Shown here piece after piece: positions 26,475 to 34,195 of a DNA stretch of 64,000 nucleotides. Positions within the stretch are counted from its first letter, which is position 1, and every line of letters begins with the position of its first letter. The position numbers and the translations under genes are program-made. The notes below the pieces were generated by a model. That model searched no databases and had not been told where the DNA came from. It worked only from the letters and a program-made list of their open reading frames with translations. This DNA is from Chryseobacterium indologenes (lineage in GTDB: Bacteria; Bacteroidota; Bacteroidia; Flavobacteriales; Weeksellaceae). The DNA lies in assembly GCF_002025665.1 (NCBI RefSeq), contig NZ_CP018786.1, forward strand, positions 1,364,001 to 1,428,000, in the 5' to 3' direction.

Positions 26475-26921
26475 ATGAAAAATATAATTAATACAGCTAA
26501 AATACAACTAAAGTGTTTCTTGCTACTATTTGTGATTGGACTATTTGTACAATCATGTGAAAAAGATGATTTGGAAATTCAGCAGAATTATCCTTTTAAG
26601 GTGTCGGTTATGCCTGTTCCTAAGGATATCGCTAAAGATGAGTATGTGGAGATCCGTATCAAAATTATTCCTGAAGGTAATTTTGCTGACACCAAATATT
26701 ATCTTCGATATTTTCAGTTTGAGGGAGCAGGAAAGCTGCAGTATTATAACACTCAACCTTACTTTCCTAATGATATTTATCCTCTTTATGAGAAAGAGTT
26801 CAGATTGTATTATACTTCAACCTCTGAAGTTTCACAATCATTTACGGTATGGCTCTCAGACAGTTTTGGAAATGAGGAGAAAATTGAATTTCAATTCAAC
26901 AACAAAAAGCTAAACGGATAA
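26475..26921 (+). CDS. traQ: TraQ, DUF3872 lipoprotein
   Basis: This 148-residue exported lipoprotein has a signal ending in VQSC (Cys28), followed by the DUF3872 sequence QNYPFKVSVMPVPKDIAKDE and a beta-sandwich-like remainder. It corresponds to TraQ of Bacteroidetes elements. It is the last gene of the transfer operon and is followed by a strong terminator. TraP (a primase-like gene) that often separates traO and traQ is absent. Confidence 0.87.
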   Translation: MKNIINTAKIQLKCFLLLFVIGLFVQSCEKDDLEIQQNYPFKVSVMPVPKDIAKDEYVEIRIKIIPEGNFADTKYYLRYFQFEGAGKLQYYNTQPYFPNDIYPLYEKEFRLYYTSTSEVSQSFTVWLSDSFGNEEKIEFQFNNKKLNG

Positions 26922-27000
26922 ATACTATTTCTTTAGCTTACAAATATATATTTCCACTTCAAATAAAACCATCTAATTTGAGAAGTATTGTTTAGTATTT

Positions 27001-27043
27001 GCGGAAAGATGGTTGGCCTCCTAAAGGACAAGCATCTTTCCGC
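27001..27043. other. Inverted repeat downstream of traQ
   Basis: GCGGAAAGATG (27001-27011) and CATCTTTCCGC (27033-27043) form a perfect 11-bp stem around a 21-base loop. There is no T-run after it, so it is unlikely to be a simple terminator. It stands just before the real terminator at 27052-27085. It may protect the 3' end of the tra message or bind a protein. Confidence 0.5.
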
Positions 27044-27051
27044 GACGCCAC

Positions 27052-27085
27052 AAGAATCCAGACCGGGAACCGGCTCTGGATTCTT
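27052..27085. terminator. Strong terminator of the tra operon (bidirectional)
   Basis: AAGAATCCAGA pairs with TCTGGATTCTT (11 bp), and the loop itself pairs CCGG with CCGG, giving about 15 bp of stem, followed by ATTTTTAG on the plus strand. It lies between traQ (plus) and the JAB gene (minus) and can serve both. Confidence 0.85.
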
Positions 27086-27106
27086 ATTTTTAGAAATTTA
27101 AGTCCC

Positions 27107-27550
27107 TTATAAAATACCTTCATCGGAGAAAGAGAAGGAGTCGGTTGAAGTTATTATACAATGATCAAGCATGTTAATATTTAATAGTTGGGCAGCCTCC
27201 TTTATTTTTTGTGTGATGCCTATGTCTTCGCGAGAAGGTGTAAGGTTTCCGGAAGGATGGTTATGGGCTATAATAAATGATACGGCATTACATAATAGAG
27301 CTCCCTGCATGATGATTCTGATGTCAACAAGAGAAGAGGTAATTCCAGATTCTGATATTTTTTGTATTCCTAAGACCTTGTTAGCCTGATTCATATACAT
27401 TGAGTAAAATGACTCTCTGTAGTCGATCTGATCTGCATCAAAATGTTCCCTGAAAATATCTGTAGCATCCTGGGAGTTCAGTACTTTTTTTTCAGCATTT
27501 CCTTTTCTTGTGTAGATCAATTTGATCTCATTTACAATATTATATTTCAT
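27107..27550 (-). CDS. JAB/RadC-like JAMM-domain protein
   Basis: This 147-residue protein consists of one JAMM/MPN domain of the RadC type. The metal-site residues are visible: Glu46 in YRESFYS, His96 and His98 in AHNHPSGN, and Asp109 in SREDIG. It lacks the N-terminal helix-hairpin part of chromosomal RadC, as is usual for copies on mobile elements. The function of these short RadC proteins is unsettled; they occur in many conjugative elements and near anti-restriction genes. It is transcribed against the tra operon, with 12-bp tandem repeats 61 bases upstream of its start. Confidence 0.9.
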   Translation of the reverse strand: MKYNIVNEIKLIYTRKGNAEKKVLNSQDATDIFREHFDADQIDYRESFYSMYMNQANKVLGIQKISESGITSSLVDIRIIMQGALLCNAVSFIIAHNHPSGNLTPSREDIGITQKIKEAAQLLNINMLDHCIITSTDSFSFSDEGIL

Positions 27551-27610
27551 TGTTATTGCTCTGAGTACGGCAGAGCCTTTTGTTTCCCGTACTTAAGTTA
27601 AAAAAGCATT

Positions 27611-27658
27611 TATTTAAAACATTATTTAAAACACTATTTAAAACACTATTTAAAACAT
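27611..27658. repeat. Four tandem 12-bp repeats (iteron-like)
   Basis: The unit TATTTAAAACAY is repeated four times head to tail at 27611-27622, 27623-27634, 27635-27646 and 27647-27658. Copies 2 and 3 are identical, and copies 1 and 4 differ only in the last base. The array lies upstream of the JAB gene, about 800 bases from the recombinase. Iteron-like binding site for a regulator or replication/excision factor is inferred. Confidence 0.75.
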
Positions 27659-28275
27659 CTTTGAAATGTTATGTATCTTTTCTGGATCAAAAGCCTTTTC
27701 AATCTCTTCTCCATTCTATTTCTTAAAAGCCTTTCAGGCTTCGCTGAATATTTTTCAAAAGAAAAACCGGAAAAAAGAAAGCAGATATGAAGTGTTGACA
27801 ATGAAAAAAAACAAAAGGAAACGGAATAATTGGAGGGTACCTTTAGGGAGGAAACCGTTTATGCCGTAGTCTTTTGGTTGGATTAGCAAGACGGCTGGCA
27901 ACAATACCTTAGCTGCCTTTTTACCGGTTTATTATGGAAAATGTTTCGTGTAATAGCAGTCAATAACCTGTTTTTGTATATGAAATGAATGTTTAAATTA
28001 ACAATGTTGATTTTATTTGTATTTTAGTTGAATCTAAGAATGATGAATTTCTTTGCATCAATTTTCTCTTGTTGCACCTAAAAAATAAATTTAAACGTAA
28101 TCACATCTTTTATAAATAAAAATTTTTTCCGCCTGATGGTTGATGTTAAGTGTTTCGTTTGATTTTACATGTTTCAAGCGTTAGACATTTATATTTAAAA
28201 GCCAAATACATCGCATAAGTGTCTGGGTTTAATTTCAGAACAGTTGTCCAATACTTTTATTAAAAAAGTATTGGT
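27659..28275. other. Gene-poor stretch of the element between the iteron-like repeats and the recombinase
   Basis: About 600 bases with no convincing gene. A short basic frame (27801-27869, MKKNKRKRNNWRVPLGRKPF...) exists but has no support. The stretch is A+T-rich with scattered poly-A/T runs. It probably holds control sequences and possibly part of the excision region, but nothing specific can be named. Confidence 0.35.
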
Positions 28276-28437
28276 ATGGAGAAGAAAGTTGAAATTAGTA
28301 ACATTACCATAGAGGAGATTATCAAGATTTTTAAAGAAGAGGAGGGAATTGAATTGAGCATTGAGGAGGCGAAAAATATTTTAAGCTTTCTGACGATGCT
28401 CTTAAAAATTACCATTAAGAGTTTTTTAGAACAATAA
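28276..28437 (+). CDS. Small hypothetical protein (53 aa) upstream of the recombinase
   Basis: This is a 53-residue acidic, amphipathic protein (MEKKVEISNITIEEIIKIFK..., ending SFLEQ) with two likely helices. It ends 19 bases before the recombinase start. Small genes at this position directly ahead of serine recombinases are often seen in Bacteroidetes elements, so I judge it real. It is too short for most gene callers. No function is known; a recombination accessory or regulator is a guess. Confidence 0.55.
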   Translation: MEKKVEISNITIEEIIKIFKEEEGIELSIEEAKNILSFLTMLLKITIKSFLEQ

Positions 28438-28456
28438 TATTTTCTAAGATTTATAT

Positions 28457-30031
28457 ATGAAAAAAGCCGATTTATATATCCGTGTGTCAACTGATGAGCA
28501 GGCAGATAAGGGATACTCGCAAAGAGATCAGGAGGAACGATTAAAACGTTATTGTGAAAACAATAACATTAAAGTAGGTCAAATCATTTATGAAGATTAC
28601 TCAGCCAAGACTTTTATCAGGCCAGAGTGGATTAAATTACTGGATACGCTAAAGAAAAAAAGCTCAAAAACGGATCTGCTGCTTTTTACAAAATGGGATC
28701 GCTTCAGCAGGAACGCTGGCGATGCGTATCAAATGATTAACATACTTAGGAAAATTAACGTTGAACCGCAGGCCATTGAGTAACCTTTAGATCTTTCAAT
28801 TCCTGAAAATAAAATGATGCTGGCTATATATCTTGCTGCACCGGAAGTTGAAAACGACAGGCGCGCTCTGAATACTTATTATGGAATGCGCCGTGCTAAA
28901 AAAGAAGGCAGATTAATGGGAAGGGCACCTTATGGCTACGCTAACAGAATAACGGAAAACGGGAAAAAGTATGTAATTCCGAAGGAACCGGAAGCTTCCA
29001 ATATGAAATGGGCATTTAATGAAATGTCCAAAGGCATTTATTCAGCGAGCCAAATCATGGATATGATGAACAGAAAAGAAGGAAAGTCAGTTAAGATAAG
29101 TGCCTTTCTTGCAAGTTTACGGAATACCGCATATTGTGGGAAAATTTACGTGGAGCAATTCAATGAAGAGGAGGCTCATTTTGTTAAAAGTATTCATGAA
29201 CCTTTGATCAGTGAAGAACTATTCGAAAAAGTTCAATGTATAATGGATGGAAATGTGAATCCAGCCAGACCTAATGTAAAAGTACTGTCTGACGATAATT
29301 TGCCATTAAGAGGTTTCCTTGTGTGTCCGGAATGTGGTCATTTGATTACAGGCAGTGCCTCTACGGGACGTTCTGGAAATAAATATTATTACTATCATTG
29401 CCAGTCCCCGTGTTCATACCGTTACAAATCTGAGATTATTAATTCTAAATTTTTAGAGATATTGCAGTCATTGGAAATGCGCATATCTATAAAAAATTAT
29501 TTGAAAAAAGTACTGAGGCAAAATTTTGAAAAATTAATCAATAATCCCCAAAGAGAAAGGAAAGCAATTCTATTAGAAATAGATCGTTTAAACAGTAAAT
29601 TGAAACAGGCAAGAAATAAACTGATGGAGGAAGTCATTGATGATGAAGATTATCTTGAAATTAAGACCGACTGTAAAGCACAAATTGAAAAGCTCGAAGC
29701 TAAATTAACTAAAGGAAAGGATAATAAGAAAATAGATTTTCAAAAACTACTAGACCAAGCATTATCGAACCTAGTAGACCTTGCGAAAGTCTATACTGAT
29801 GGGGATATCGAGGTAAAACGTAAAATAATTGGTTCGATATTTCCTGAAAAATTGCAATTTTCAAAAAATCATTATCGAACCACCCGACCCAATGTTTTGC
29901 TCTCTTATATATACCAGATAAACAATGAGTTAGGTATGAAAAAAAACCGGAAAGAAAGTGAATTATCACCTCTTTCCGGTCTTGTACCCAGGACCGGGAT
30001 CGAACCGGTACTCCTAAGAACTGGTGTTTGA
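28457..30031 (+). pseudogene. Large serine recombinase of the element, interrupted by an in-frame TAA at codon 109
   Basis: This is a serine recombinase that would integrate or excise the element. Read through one stop it gives about 524 residues in a single frame. The parts are: the resolvase domain with catalytic Ser11 in YIRVSTDEQ, the recombinase domain (from about residue 150), a zinc ribbon (CPECGH...HCQSPC, about 290-325) and a coiled coil (about 370-420). The break is a TAA at 28781-28783, where family members have Gln in the conserved E-Q-PLDLSIPENK stretch; CAA to TAA is one C-to-T change. An ATG at 28814 could start the second piece, but it would lack the catalytic Ser. The last about 17 residues are read from the antisense of a tRNA gene. 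Inactive unless the stop is suppressed or is a sequencing error. Confidence 0.88.
29939..29980 (-). terminator. Terminator of the tRNA-Leu gene
   Basis: ACCGGAAAGA (29946-29955) pairs with TCTTTCCGGT (29971-29980) over a 15-base loop that has its own small palindrome (GTGAATTATCAC). On the minus strand it is followed by eight T. It lies four bases past the tRNA 3' end. The recombinase frame passes through it on the other strand. Confidence 0.85.
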
Positions 30032-30064
30032 GACCAGCGCGTCTACCAATTCCGCCACCTGGGC
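29985..30064 (-). tRNA. tRNA-Leu (anticodon CAA)
   Basis: On the minus strand the sequence folds as an 80-base tRNA. The acceptor stem is GCCCAGG with CCTGGGT (one G-T pair), the anticodon stem is CTGGT/ACCAG with loop CTCAAAC (anticodon CAA), and the T arm is ACCGG-TTCGATC-CCGGT. There is a variable region of about 11 bases and discriminator A. CCA is not encoded. Its 3' end faces the conjugative element, the usual position for a tRNA used as an integration site, though most such integrases are of the tyrosine type. Confidence 0.93.
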
Positions 30065-30107
30065 TTGATGTTGATTTCAAACGTGATGTTTGTTTCAAAT
30101 TGGTGTG

Positions 30108-30136
30108 CAAATATAGGAACTTTTTTCAATGTTCAA
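30108..30136 (-). promoter_or_regulatory. Bacteroidetes-type promoter of tRNA-Leu
   Basis: On the minus strand TTG (30134-30136) and TATATTTG (30108-30115, a TAnnTTTG -7 box) are separated by 18 bases. The -7 box lies about 44 bases ahead of the tRNA 5' end. Spacing and motif fit the primary sigma factor of this phylum. Confidence 0.75.
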
Positions 30137-30157
30137 AAGCTTTTTGAATAATTTTTT

Positions 30158-30925
30158 TTAAAAATTAAGTTCCAAACCATCGTAGGCAAGGTGTATTCCG
30201 GATGGAAGCTCCTTATCTTCAATGTCATGCAGGCCTAAGTGATGGCTGATGTGTGTTAAAAATAATTGCTTAGGTTTTAGCTCTTCAAACAACTTAATGA
30301 CATCGGGAAGGATAAAATGGGCAGGATGGGGATCAAATTTTCTGATACAGTTTAAGATCAGAATGTCCAGATCCTTCAATTTTTCTTTCTCCGTTTCAGA
30401 AATAAATCCTGCATCTGTAATGTAAGCCAGTTTTTTAAACTTATATCCGAACACAGTAATTTTATAGTGAATCACTTCCACAGGAGTGATTTCCGTATCC
30501 AGTACCTGAAAAGGTTTATTTTCAATTTCGTGAAGTTCAAAAGCGGGTGCACCGGGATATCTTACATCTGCAAAAGCGTAAGGAAATCTGTTTTTTATTT
30601 CATGAGCCACTCTTGAGTAGCAGTACAACGGAACATCTTTTCCATTTTTAAAAATCAAAGGACGCATATCATCCAGCCCAATCACATGGTCATTATGTTC
30701 ATGGGTAATCAGCGCAATGTCTACATTATGTTCATGATTGGTAAGCATTTGCTGCCTGAAATCGGGACCACAGTCGATCAGTATTTTTTTATTTTCCTCC
30801 GTAGTGATCATCACGGAAGAACGTAAACGTTTGTCTTTTGGATTTTCTGAAGTACACACTTCACATGTACAGCCTATAACGGGTACACCTTGAGAAGTAC
30901 CAGTTCCTAAAAATTTCAACTTCAT
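30158..30925 (-). CDS. MBL-fold metallo-hydrolase (PhnP-like)
   Basis: This is a 255-residue beta-lactamase-fold hydrolase. The start MKLKFLGTGTSQGVPVIGC is typical of PhnP-like phosphodiesterases. The metal ligands appear in THEHNDHVIGLDD (HxHxDH motif, about residues 73-85), with further ligands in TDAGF and in LTHISHHLGLHD near the end. A Cys-rich GCTCEVC segment follows the start, as in PhnP zinc sites. I chose Met at 30925; a longer frame from 30973 adds 16 residues before this conserved start. It is a single gene, divergent from 30980. The substrate is not known; cyclic nucleotide or phosphodiester is likely from the family. Confidence 0.85.
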   Translation of the reverse strand: MKLKFLGTGTSQGVPVIGCTCEVCTSENPKDKRLRSSVMITTEENKKILIDCGPDFRQQMLTNHEHNVDIALITHEHNDHVIGLDDMRPLIFKNGKDVPLYCYSRVAHEIKNRFPYAFADVRYPGAPAFELHEIENKPFQVLDTEITPVEVIHYKITVFGYKFKKLAYITDAGFISETEKEKLKDLDILILNCIRKFDPHPAHFILPDVIKLFEELKPKQLFLTHISHHLGLHDIEDKELPSGIHLAYDGLELNF

Positions 30926-30979
30926 TTTGTTTTGAGGTTGGTTTAATTTTGGTAAATTTACAAAAAATTTCATGTCCTA

Positions 30980-32407
30980 ATGTATCAGAAACTAACTCCT
31001 AAACAAAAAGCATTAACAATTAATCTAGATCCTACTATTTATGGTACTTTCGCAGAAATTGGAGCAGGGCAGGAGACTGTTCGCCACTTTTTTAGAGCAG
31101 GGGGAGCTTCCGGTACGATTGCTAAGGCAATGTCTGCTTATGACAAAGATTTTAGTGATGCCATCTACGGAAAGGAAGTAAAAAACAGGTATGTTACCCA
31201 AAACAGGCTTCGCAAAATGCTTCGATATGAAGTAGCTTTGATTGAAGAGAGAATTTCAAGAGATAATAATCCTGATAGAAAATTCTTTTCTTACGCCAAT
31301 ACGGTAACTACTATCAATTTTGACAAAACTGTAAAAGGCCACGGCTGGGTAGGAATTCGTTTTCAAACCAAAGAAAATGAAGATTATAATGAGATCGTTA
31401 TCCACGTAAAATTCAAAGAAAATGATGCTACACTTCAGCAGGAAACCTTAGGGAATCTGGGAGTAAACCTTATTTTCGGGGCCTTTCATTATTTTGATAA
31501 TCCAAGAACTTTGGTAGAATCTCTTTATGATGATATTGCAAAAGATAATCTGGAAATTGATATGATTGACTTTAGCGGACCTGCTTTTGCCTATGTTGAT
31601 AACAGACTGATGTCTCTTCAATTGGTCAAGAATGGAATGACGGATGCTGTGATTTTCAATTCTCAGGGAAGCAACATGCTTCCGGCAGATGTTTTGTACA
31701 AGAAAAATATTTTCGCGGTAAGAGGAAGTTTCAGACCCGTGACGAAAGTGAACATTGATATGCTTAAAAACGGTATGGATATGTTCTTCAAAGATGCCAC
31801 CTGTACTCACGAAGAAACAGAAGTTCTTATTGAAATCACCATTTCCAATCTGAGAGCAGACGGAGATATCGATGAAAGAGATTTCCTGGATAGAGTAGAC
31901 ATTCTTGGAAAACTGGGGTATACCGTTATTATTTCAAACTTCTCTGAATATTACAGACTGATTGATTACTTTGCATCTTACACAAGTGGAGACATCGGGG
32001 TAGCAATGGGAGTAAATAATATGTTGATGGTATTCGATGAGAAATATTATAAAAATCTTTCAGGAGGAATTCTAGAAGCCTTCGGTAAGTTTTTCAGAAA
32101 CGGAATGAGAGTATATCTGTATCCTTATAAAGATCCGGAAACTCATCAGCTGTTGGATTCTTCCAACCTGAAAGTAGAGGAAAACCTGAAAGAATTATAT
32201 AAATATTTCAAACACAACAACCGTATTGTTGATATTACCAATTATAATCCGGAGTTTTTGGAAATTTATTCCAGAGAAATATTGAGAAAAATTGCATGTT
32301 GTGTGAAAGGCTGGGAAACTCAGGTTCCGGAAGGCGTAGCAGAAATGATTAAAGAGCGTGGAATGTTCGGATATAAAGAAGAACTTTCCCTAAAACAATT
32401 CTCTTAA
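30980..32407 (+). CDS. Conserved hypothetical protein (475 aa), function not assigned
   Basis: This cytoplasmic-looking 475-residue protein (start MYQKLTPKQKALTINLDPTI) has no signal peptide or obvious catalytic motif. Homologues in Flavobacteria carry conflicting names (nicotinate-nucleotide adenylyltransferase, TonB-dependent receptor). Neither fits: there is no adenylyltransferase HxGH motif and no barrel. A conserved GAGQETVRHFFRAGGASGTIAKAMSAYD region (about 28-55) stands out. It is followed after 12 bases by the GAF-domain gene on the same strand, so the two may be co-transcribed. I leave the function open. Confidence 0.75.
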   Translation: MYQKLTPKQKALTINLDPTIYGTFAEIGAGQETVRHFFRAGGASGTIAKAMSAYDKDFSDAIYGKEVKNRYVTQNRLRKMLRYEVALIEERISRDNNPDRKFFSYANTVTTINFDKTVKGHGWVGIRFQTKENEDYNEIVIHVKFKENDATLQQETLGNLGVNLIFGAFHYFDNPRTLVESLYDDIAKDNLEIDMIDFSGPAFAYVDNRLMSLQLVKNGMTDAVIFNSQGSNMLPADVLYKKNIFAVRGSFRPVTKVNIDMLKNGMDMFFKDATCTHEETEVLIEITISNLRADGDIDERDFLDRVDILGKLGYTVIISNFSEYYRLIDYFASYTSGDIGVAMGVNNMLMVFDEKYYKNLSGGILEAFGKFFRNGMRVYLYPYKDPETHQLLDSSNLKVEENLKELYKYFKHNNRIVDITNYNPEFLEIYSREILRKIACCVKGWETQVPEGVAEMIKERGMFGYKEELSLKQFS

Positions 32408-32419
32408 AATATAAATACA

Positions 32420-32869
32420 ATGTCAGAATTAAAGAAAAGACTTTCCTCAATTCTTGAAAGTCCTAAACATAATACAGAAGAAAAACTTGAAAAAGTTTGC
32501 CACCTGTTGGATCAGGAAATCCCTTACTTCAACTGGACTGGCTTCTATTTCAAAAACGGAGATAAGGAAGAATTGATTTTAGGCCCTTATGTAGGAGCAC
32601 CAACAGATCATACCATTATTCCTTACGGTAAAGGGATTTGCGGGCAGGTTGCCGTTTCCAATGAAACATTTGTAGTTCCTGATGTACATGAAGAAAGCAA
32701 TTATTTAAGCTGTTCCATTGATACAAAAGCAGAAATTGTAGTTCCGATTTTTAAGGATGGAAAAAATATCGGTCAGATCGATATTGATTCTCACACCATC
32801 GATCCTTTCACGAAGGAAGATCGTGAATTATTAGAATGGCTTTGTAATGAAGTTTCTAAGATTTTGTAA
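32420..32869 (+). CDS. GAF-domain protein, free-methionine-R-sulfoxide-reductase-like
   Basis: This 149-residue single GAF domain resembles free Met-R-sulfoxide reductase (fRMsr). The core GKGICGQVAV (Cys74) and NYLSCSIDTKAEIVVPI (Cys98) are spaced 24 residues apart, exactly like Cys94 and Cys118 of the E. coli enzyme. The third Cys (position 84 in E. coli) is a His here (His64). The protein may therefore be a two-Cys variant that still reduces free methionine sulfoxide, or a GAF sensor. It follows the hypothetical gene by 12 bases and ends at a strong terminator. Confidence 0.8.
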   Translation: MSELKKRLSSILESPKHNTEEKLEKVCHLLDQEIPYFNWTGFYFKNGDKEELILGPYVGAPTDHTIIPYGKGICGQVAVSNETFVVPDVHEESNYLSCSIDTKAEIVVPIFKDGKNIGQIDIDSHTIDPFTKEDRELLEWLCNEVSKIL

Positions 32870-32892
32870 TCGAAACTTACTATAAAAAAATA

Positions 32893-32921
32893 AAAACTCC
32901 GGACATTTCAGCCGGAGTTTT
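32893..32921. terminator. Bidirectional terminator between the GAF gene and the cupin gene
   Basis: AAAACTCCGG (32893-32902) pairs perfectly with CCGGAGTTTT (32912-32921) around a 9-base loop, with A/T runs on both sides. It separates two convergent genes and touches the cupin stop codon. Confidence 0.9.
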
Positions 32922-33389
32922 TTATGGGTTATTAGTAGTAATAACAAACATAATTAAAGGTTCGTCGCCAGTGTTTTCAACAGAATGATATCCTATGGAG
33001 TTGATGGCTGTAATATCTCCTTTTTGAAGTGTTTTCTTACGTATTGTTCCTTCTGTTCCGGTTCTTTCTCTATATTCTCCGGTCCCATGTACAACAACAT
33101 ACAGTTCCTGCTCATTTCTCAGATTGTGCGTATGAAAGCCGGATTCGTCGCCTTTATTCAGTAAAACCATATACGCGGCCAGACGGTTATTGGCAAGCTC
33201 TTCCTGCTCAAACATCTGTATCATGTATACTGTTCCGTTTCCACCATACATATTTTCGCGTTTGTCTACACGTGTAATGGTTCTTTCATCTTTTTCAAAC
33301 GCCATTACATACAGATTAATGTATTTTGACACCTCATGTATAACGTGATTGAATTCTTCTCCTTCAGATAATATAACTGTACCAGACAT
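32922..33389 (-). CDS. Cupin-domain protein
   Basis: This 155-residue protein contains a small cupin barrel. Metal-ligand-type residues are seen in FHTHNLRNEQELYVVVHGTGEY (about residues 87-108: two His and the Glu of NEQE). A later ISIGYHSVENTGDEP-like segment (here INSIGYHSVENTGDEPL) supplies the second motif's His. The N-terminal 50 residues are an extension of unknown role. Enzyme or sugar-binding function cannot be told. It is a single gene between terminators; no partner is suggested by the neighbours. Confidence 0.8.
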   Translation of the reverse strand: MSGTVILSEGEEFNHVIHEVSKYINLYVMAFEKDERTITRVDKRENMYGGNGTVYMIQMFEQEELANNRLAAYMVLLNKGDESGFHTHNLRNEQELYVVVHGTGEYRERTGTEGTIRKKTLQKGDITAINSIGYHSVENTGDEPLIMFVITTNNP

Positions 33390-33428
33390 GTGAATTGAAT
33401 ATTTAAAGTTTAAAGATGATGATAAAAA

Positions 33429-34169
33429 CTAACTTTGCTGCATTGAATGAATTTCTGTGAGAAGTTCTTTAAAATAATTCTCGCATTTGGCAATATGAGT
33501 TCCATACCAGGAAAAGGCTTCACCATCTACAATCATTATCTTTTTGTCAGGATAGAAAACCTGGAGTTCCTCAATATGTTTCTCTTTAAACGGAAAAGGT
33601 TCAGAGGAAAGCATAATGACATCGGCATCAGCCAGATCTTCAGTGATAATTTGTGGATAACGGGTTTTGTTCTTGAAAATATTTTCAAAACCAATTTCTG
33701 ACAGAATCCTGTGAATGAAAGTGTCTGAACCAATGGTCATATAAGGATTTTTCCAGATAAGATAAGCGGCTTTTACCGGTGCTTCCAGTTTGGCCTGATT
33801 CAGAACATCATAAATTTTAAGATTGAAAAGCTGTGCTCTGTCTTCCTTTCCGAAAAGTTTTCCGAGATTTTTAAGCAGGTAATAATTATCCTCAATCGTA
33901 TCAATATTGGTTACTGTTACTTTAAAGTCATTCATCAGAGCTTCTACCTGATCTTTTACGTTCTCTTCTTTGTTGGCAAGAATAAGATCTGGCTGTAATG
34001 CTTTAATCTTCTCAATATTGATATTCTTAGTTCCTCCGATTACGGCTACATTTTTTATTTTGTCCTGAGGATGAATACAGAATTTTGTTCTTCCTACGAC
34101 TTCATTTTCGGTCAGTCCAAGGTCAAATAAAGCCTCAGTAATAGAGGGGACAAGTGAAACGATTTTCAT
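33429..34169 (-). CDS. BtuF-like helical-backbone metal/corrinoid-binding protein
   Basis: This 246-residue protein is of the periplasmic-binding-protein-like BtuF/FhuD class. The start MKIVSLVPSITEALFDLGL, then VVGRTKFCIHPQ, and IGGTKNINIEKIKALQPDLIL are the family's marks. No signal peptide precedes the start, which is common for Bacteroidetes members and leaves its compartment unclear. The corrinoid genes cobT, cobS and cobC-like further right in the window make cobalamin binding plausible. No transporter genes adjoin it. Confidence 0.82.
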   Translation of the reverse strand: MKIVSLVPSITEALFDLGLTENEVVGRTKFCIHPQDKIKNVAVIGGTKNINIEKIKALQPDLILANKEENVKDQVEALMNDFKVTVTNIDTIEDNYYLLKNLGKLFGKEDRAQLFNLKIYDVLNQAKLEAPVKAAYLIWKNPYMTIGSDTFIHRILSEIGFENIFKNKTRYPQIITEDLADADVIMLSSEPFPFKEKHIEELQVFYPDKKIMIVDGEAFSWYGTHIAKCENYFKELLTEIHSMQQS

Positions 34170-34195
34170 ATTGGCATGTTAGATGATGCCTAAAA

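Larger units (their letters stand above)
9600..29940. mobile_element. CTnDOT-type integrative and conjugative element (about 20 kb; ends approximate)
   Basis: The segment carries rteC, mobA/B/C, a near-complete tra set (A,B,D,E,F,G,I,J,K,L,M,N,O,Q), a JAB-domain gene and a serine recombinase, all typical of Bacteroidetes conjugative elements. The right end must lie close to the tRNA-Leu gene, because the recombinase frame runs into its terminator and body. The left end is placed between the AraC-type regulator and rteC because core-like genes stop there. I found no clear direct repeat joining the two ends, so both borders are estimates. No RteA/RteB two-component genes, no primase (TraP-like) and no topoisomerase gene are present, and the only obvious cargo is one PDDEXK protein. 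With the recombinase broken, the element may be locked in place. Confidence 0.85.

Noticed and set aside
27666..27869. A 67-codon frame with Phe/Lys-rich sequence after the 12-bp repeats
   Set aside because: Low-complexity sequence with no domain or context support.
29985..30031. The tail of the recombinase frame as a real protein domain
   Set aside because: It is the antisense of a well-formed tRNA-Leu, so the residues are incidental.
30980..32407. Nicotinate-nucleotide adenylyltransferase or TonB receptor
   Set aside because: The motifs required for either are missing.
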